From: Heliocidaris erythrogramma
Taxonomy: Eukaryota; Echinodermata; Echinoidea; Camarodonta; Echinometridae
DNA: 64,000 bases
Assembly: GCA_025617745.1 (NCBI GenBank)
Contig: CM046856.1
Location: 35,024,208-35,088,207 of the forward strand
Direction: 5' to 3'
Shown here: positions 59,901-64,000 of the stretch, piece by piece
Position numbering within the stretch: the stretch's first letter is position 1
How the letters are laid out: each line of letters starts with the position of its first letter
Notes under the pieces: generated by a model
The model's input: only the letters and a program-made list of their open reading frames with translations
Database searches by the model: none
Told to the model about the DNA's origin: nothing
Position numbers and translations under genes: made by a program

Positions 59901-62900
59901 ACAGTCGTATGCAGTAATTGCCTCCACAAGCCTCATCAGTGCAGTTAATAACGCAATAAAAACACCCACTTCAGTTGCACCGGGCATTATTCACAATGTA
60001 AGCCTTTTCTTTTCCAAATTGTACATAAAAGCTACACATACAATGATGGGTTATGTGGAGCAAGTGTTTTAGGTTAGAATAATAACACATTAGTGATACA
60101 GTGGTAAAAGAAATTGGAAAGAAACAGGTTCTTATTAACAAGGTGATCAGCCGTCAGGAGAACTTGGCATACTACAACATATAGACGCCGATATAACGAA
60201 AAAAATAATAAACGTCTGAGCACTCAGATTTTAAGGCATCTTTGAAGTGCTGCTTGAATTCATGTGAAAAGGATATATGCATACGTGTAATAAATAATTT
60301 GCTTACCGTAACTATCCGATTCCCTATCCTTCCCTCCGTCTTTTGTTGGTATTTTCCAATCTCTCTTTACCCCGTCTCTCCCCATTTTGCACTCTCTTTT
60401 GATTCATTTTTTGTTGTTGTAATTTCCAAACGTCTTCCTTTCTCTCTTTTCCCCCGATCTCTTTTTCGTCACTCATTATTTCTGTTTGTCTTTCCATTTC
60501 TTTCTCTCTCTCTCTTTCTCCCTCTCTCATGCTGACTACAGACCCTGAAGGCATTCCTTCCCCATATGCTGGAGAAGAACCATGGCCATATCGTCACCAT
60601 AGCCAGCATCATGGGAGAGCTTGTCTTACCCGGTCTGAGCGACTACTGCATGAGCAAATTCGCTACAATCGGTCTCCACGACAGTTTACTGCGCGAGGTC
60701 CGGGCTCAGGGAAAAGACGGGGTCCACTTCACACTGATCAATCCGTATAAGATCGACACGGGCATGTTTAACGGAGCAGCAATCAAAAAATCGTGAGTGT
60801 GAACACATTTTTTTCTGTAGTATCTTTACTCACGTGCATATATTTTAACATGCATGTATTTCAGCCTGTAGGCTCATCAATACAAAGACTCTTCTTTTCT
60901 ATTTTCTTTTTTGTCAAATTGTCAAATGTATCATAAATATTGCCAGTGGCGTAGCGTAGCGTTAGTCCGGCCATTGAGGGGCACCACAATATTAGGTGGA
61001 TGAAAATCATGAAAAACAAATGAATAAGCCAACCGATTAGTTGGCGGGGTGGGGGCGGTTGGAGGGAGTCCTGACGTTTTATTTGTACGTTCCCCTCTCT
61101 CCTCTTCCTTTATTTCTCTTTTTGTATGTTCTCCATTCGAAATGGGTTGGGGATGGGGGGGGGGGGGGATATGACGACCTATTCGTGCCCCGTAACTATG
61201 CCACTGACACCTCCAATTGTACTAGGTGTTACAAAAAACATTTCCCACTTTTGATCCTTAATAGTTCAAAAACTATATATCAGATAACCCTGACATTGAT
61301 ATGAGCAATAGCTGAATAGTGTACAATTTTGTTGGAGGTAAGTTACAAATGAAAGCATATAATCAGTTTCATTAAATTCAAGATTTTTAAGTTAGGGTTC
61401 AGATTTTGCTCTGTTTTCAACCCTCTGTACAAGAATTTAACTTTGCACAGTGGTCAATTGGTGTGTATGGGAGTGTGTGGTTAACCCCCAGACAATGGTC
61501 CTAGACAATGGCCAGAGTTTGAATGCTTTATTATTTATTCATAAGGAATTCCACTATCACAGCTAGTCTTTATTCATCCTCTGGCATTAACTGTGTAGAG
61601 TCATTTCACTGAGATGTCATTTTAATGGATTTTGAAGCAATCAAAGTAATGCGAAGTGAATTAAGTCATTCAAAGGATAGGCATATTGATGCTGGCCTTG
61701 ATGATGATGATGATGATGACGAAGATGATAGTGATGATGATAATGATGATGACAGTGATAGTGATGGTAATGATGACAATGACAGTCATGATTATGATGA
61801 TTCGATTTGATGTACCATTTTATAATTGCGATCATCGTGTTCTCCTTTCTTGATATGATTGTCACTGTGTGAACGAAATAAAAGGACAATGATTTCGTAA
61901 ATTCCGTGAGCCATGACAACAGGTCTGTTCTATCATTTCAGAGCGGAGTTGCTGTTCCCAACTCTTAAACCAGAGTTCGTAGCCGATAAGGTTGTAGAAG
62001 CAGTACAAACTAACAGAGATGTGGTCAGGACACCATTCATTTTCAACCTTGTCGTCATCCTCGGAAAGTAAGTGTTCTAACAAAGCTCCCTAATAATCAC
62101 ATTTCTGGGATATCAGTAGAACTTTGGAAATTGACTGTGGATGACATTATCATGGCTTAAATGTAAACTGATTATGAACAAGGATATTATGTGCAGGGCG
62201 GATTCTGGAAAATTTCTGAGAAGTAAAAGAAAGAATTTACCACATTTTGAGGTGCTTTTTGTGTCGCAAATTTGAAGGGGGGATTTTATTTGGAGTACTT
62301 ACGGTATTCCACGTGGGTATTTTGCTTCCTAAATCTACCAGTGGTATGCTGGCCTTCGTGTATTATGTAAAACAAAGTTTTCCTCTCTCTTCAGTCTACG
62401 GACTCGAGGAGATAACAATTTTTCCTTTAAAGGAGAATGAAACTCAACATACATTAGCTGATAATCATGAGGAAAATTGTCAGCCTGTTCAAAATATCTT
62501 GAAAATAATCTGATTTGATTACTCAGTAAGGAGAACAGTCTCTCTAAATTTTGCAGATTTCTTGCTAGATATTATCCCATGGGGGCTGCCATTTTGAAAA
62601 AAACTGTGATGTCATTGCGGTACATGTCCATTTACCTGACAATGGATAAGATGTTGCATAATGAATAGCTATTGTACAACTAAAGCTACCCATGCAAAAT
62701 GGCAGCCATCTTGGTACCCCCATTGTCTCGCACAGGTGATATCTAAGAGCAGTTGTAGGTCTTTGTCACTTCTTTGAAGAATTGACAAACCTTTGTCTGA
62801 CCAAGCAACTTACAAGTGCATGCCAAATCCTGCTTAACAAAAGAAACAGCTGAACCAAATATCTTGACACAAAAAGGTTATATGACAGGATAAAAGTATG

Positions 62901-63523
62901 TTCATTTGAATGTACATTACTACAAAAATGGTTTATTATGAGAAAATCCAGTGTCATGCATTCCACAGCTGATCATGAGTGTCACAGTAGCTAGTGTATA
63001 GGTCAGTGGGTATCTCACAAATAGAACTGCTCTGACATTACTTTGTAAAGAAAATGGCAGCCCCCATGGGATAATGTCAAGCAAGGAAACTGCAACTTTA
63101 GGAGACACTGTTCTCCTTCTTAAATAATCAAATAGGAGTAATTTCAAGATATTTGTAATAGGCTGACAATTATCTACATGATTATAGGCTATTGTTTGTT
63201 GCCTTTTATTCCCCTTTAAGGAATAATCAAGGATTTTTATTGTCAGAATTCTGAAACTATGAACACAATTGACCATAATATTTCTTATTTTGGTTTATGC
63301 TATAGCTTTCAACTCGGTGACACTAACTTAAAAATTGCCAGATGAAATGCTAGTTTTCTTCTTTTTTTCTTTTTTTCTTTTTTTCTCTTTTACTTGCAGA
63401 ATTCTACCTCTCAGAGCAATTCTTCTCTTAGAAGATTTCTTAGAAAACGAGAAGGCGATGAAGAATTTTATGGGACGTAGAGGGCAGAAGACAATTGAGC
63501 AAGCCGGTGCAAAGATTGAGTGA
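56719..63523 (+). CDS. SDR16C-type short-chain dehydrogenase (retinol/steroid dehydrogenase-like), paralog, 5 exons
   Basis: Exons 56719-56947, 58855-59126, 60542-60792, 61942-62067 and 63400-63523 join with GT-AG sites and phases 1,0,2,2 into 1002 nt, or 333 aa. An in-frame ATG at 56755 (Met13) aligns exactly with Met1 of the minus-strand paralog, so a 321-aa product is the likelier form. Hydrophobic residues follow to about residue 43. TGAGSGIGR is at 59-67, NNAG at 136-139 and Asn161 fits the tetrad. Ser189, Tyr202 and Lys206 have the expected 13 and 4 spacing. The C-terminus is Lys-rich. The role is presumably NAD(P)-dependent oxidation or reduction of retinoid, steroid or related lipid alcohols at a membrane. 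Introns 1, 2 and 4 each contain a TTAA-flanked MITE. Substrate and ortholog cannot be named from sequence alone. Confidence 0.93.
57403..58196. mobile_element. 794-bp TTAA foldback element in SDR intron 1 (copy 1)
   Basis: It starts TTAAAGGAGAATAAAACA and ends TTTTATTCCCCTTTAA. The terminal inverted repeats are about 170 bp long and include GGCTGCCATTTT on both arms. TTAA at each end fits the target duplication. A near-identical 793-bp copy lies in intron 4 of the same gene. There is no open reading frame of transposase size. Confidence 0.88.
58855..59126 (+). CDS. SDR gene (plus), exon 2
   Basis: The acceptor is TTTATAG and the donor TGG|GTAAGA (phase 0); length is 272 nt. It encodes VRVVLWDIN, the WWYVCDV strand, NNAG and the VNSLAHVW helix. 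It is exactly 36 nt longer than the paralog's exon 2 because the VVLWDIN strand lies here rather than in exon 1. Confidence 0.92.
59295..59625. mobile_element. 331-bp TTAA MITE (copy 2) in SDR intron 2
   Basis: It matches the copy at 51744 along its whole length and in the same orientation. It lacks four bases (GTGC) near the middle and shows about nine substitutions by eye. The high similarity suggests both inserted fairly recently. It lies in intron 2 of the plus-strand SDR gene. Confidence 0.88.
60542..60792 (+). CDS. SDR gene (plus), exon 3 (catalytic exon)
   Basis: The exon follows a long pyrimidine tract and CTACAG, and ends AAATC|GTGAGT (phase 2). It encodes TLKAFLPHML, HGHIVTIAS, DYCMSKF and GVHFTLINPY, that is, the catalytic Ser, Tyr and Lys. 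It has two extra codons (KK region) before the donor compared with the paralog. Confidence 0.93.
60944..61206. mobile_element. Poly(G) hAT-like element in SDR intron 3
   Basis: The ends are CAGTGGCGTAGCG and ACTATGCCACTG, with a 13-G run at 61155-61167. The element sits in intron 3 of the plus-strand SDR gene, about 150 bp after the donor. No target duplication is visible, which suggests an older copy. Confidence 0.5.
61697..61765. repeat. (GAT)n repeat in SDR intron 3
   Basis: GATGATGATGAC units with imperfect continuation; a shorter GAT run is at 57325-57352 in intron 1. The Asp-rich frame it opens is not a gene. Confidence 0.85.
61942..62067 (+). CDS. SDR gene (plus), exon 4
   Basis: This 126-nt exon lies between ATTTCAG and GGAAA|GTAAGT. 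It completes a split Ser codon and reads AELLFPTLKPEFVADKVVEA. It matches the paralog's exon 4 in length, phase and motif. Confidence 0.9.
62427..63219. mobile_element. 793-bp TTAA foldback element in SDR intron 4 (copy 2)
   Basis: Same family and orientation as the copy at 57403. Both start TTAAAGGAGAAT, share the middle GTACCCCCATTGTCTCGCA and end CCCCTTTAA. Differences are scattered substitutions and small indels. It lies 180 bp before the last coding exon. Confidence 0.88.
63400..63523 (+). CDS. SDR gene (plus), exon 5 with stop
   Basis: The exon follows a strong T/C-rich tract and TTGCAG. It encodes ILPLRAILLLEDFLENEKAM, then FMGRRGQ and a Lys/Glu-rich end before TGA at 63521-63523. The tail is about eight residues longer than in the minus-strand paralog. 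Confidence 0.9.
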
Positions 63524-64000
63524 TTCTCCTGCAAAGTGACCTATATTGAAGAATATTGTCGTTACGATCTCATAAATTGTAAGGATCCACAATGTTAGAA
63601 TGACTGTAGGTTGGTTATAGCGACGAGGCATTACTGGTTGAATTTCAACGTTTCCTTACTCTACAATACTATCTCTATGGTTCTAGACTGTCGAGGAATA
63701 TCTGAATCAAACGTGCATAACGAGTGCTTGATATTGTACTCGTGTCTGAAGAGTGACATAGGGTAGATGCAGCCGGAAGGGGGGGGGGGGGGATTAGTAT
63801 TAAAGTCTGGGGGGGGGGGGGGGGAGGCACCGGCAAAACAAAGTGAATGGAATGCGATAGAACAAAGCCATGGGGTCGGGGAATGTGTGAGGGGTGTTCA
63901 TGTCATCTGCTTTTCACGTTGCCTTTCTCCTCTTTTTGCTTTTGTCTCTTCTCCTTTTCCCACCATTAAAGCGGTGGGGGGGGGGGGGGGGGTATCCTAG
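63524..64000. other. Downstream of plus SDR gene: 3' UTR and three G-runs
   Basis: The 3' UTR presumably starts here; no AATAAA is seen, only ATTAAA-type text near 63797 and 63964. G runs lie at 63779-63792, 63809-63824 and 63976-63992. Confidence 0.5.

Noticed and set aside
63779-63992. Poly(G) runs as pure sequencing error
   Set aside because: Run lengths may be imprecise, but the runs recur with specific transposon ends and a shared core motif, so they are real features.
1-64000. LTR retroelements or other virus-derived elements
   Set aside because: I found no gag, protease, integrase, capsid or envelope-like frame and no pair of long direct repeats with a primer-binding site; the only retroelement coding piece is the LINE tail at 48.9-49.5 kb.

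Overview
The window looks like animal DNA, most likely from an echinoderm such as a sea urchin. It is AT-rich and intron-containing, has only two recognisable genes in 64 kb, and is full of short inverted-repeat DNA transposons, tRNA-derived SINEs, a CR1/Jockey-like LINE tail, microsatellites and long poly(G) runs. The organism call is an inference from this style of repeat content, not from a marker gene. I saw no bacterial features, no rRNA or functional tRNA gene, no CRISPR array and no LTR retroelement or virus-like open reading frame.

The two genes are paralogous short-chain dehydrogenases/reductases of the SDR16C type (RDH10 / SDR16C5 / 17-beta-HSD11-13 group). One lies on the minus strand at 206-3773. 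The other lies on the plus strand at 56719-63523. They are transcribed away from each other with about 53 kb between their starts. Each has five coding exons that I could join with consensus splice sites and consistent phase. Each encodes an N-terminal hydrophobic anchor, a TGAGSGIGR cofactor motif, NNAG, and the catalytic Ser-13-Tyr-4-Lys arrangement. Introns 2-4 sit at equivalent positions. Intron 1 differs by exactly 36 nt between the two genes.

Layout: 0.2-3.8 kb, minus-strand SDR gene with a SINE in an intron; 4-13 kb, gene-poor, with TTAA-flanked and other MITEs and purine-rich tracts; 13-23 kb, dense in nested MITEs, including a perfect 113-bp-arm palindrome, a Pro/Thr-type minisatellite and a SINE pair; 23-31 kb, sparse, with one possible orphan first exon near 27.08 kb; 31-48 kb, sparse, with MITEs, SINEs and G-runs; 48-52 kb, a 326-bp foldback element, a 5'-truncated LINE, a seven-unit 170-bp satellite packed with AGGTCA half-sites and a MITE; 55-56.4 kb, two poly(G)-bearing hAT-like MITEs; 56.7-63.5 kb, plus-strand SDR gene whose introns carry three TTAA MITEs.

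The most interesting structure is in the repeats. At least four unrelated MITE families share TTAAAGG/TTAAAGA ends (T2/Kolobok-like). One foldback family keeps its loop while its stems change together. The SINE and LINE share a 3' tail, which suggests LINE-driven SINE mobilisation. The satellite reads as an array of nuclear-receptor direct repeats about 6 kb upstream of a likely retinoid/steroid dehydrogenase. The poly(G) runs lie overwhelmingly on one strand.
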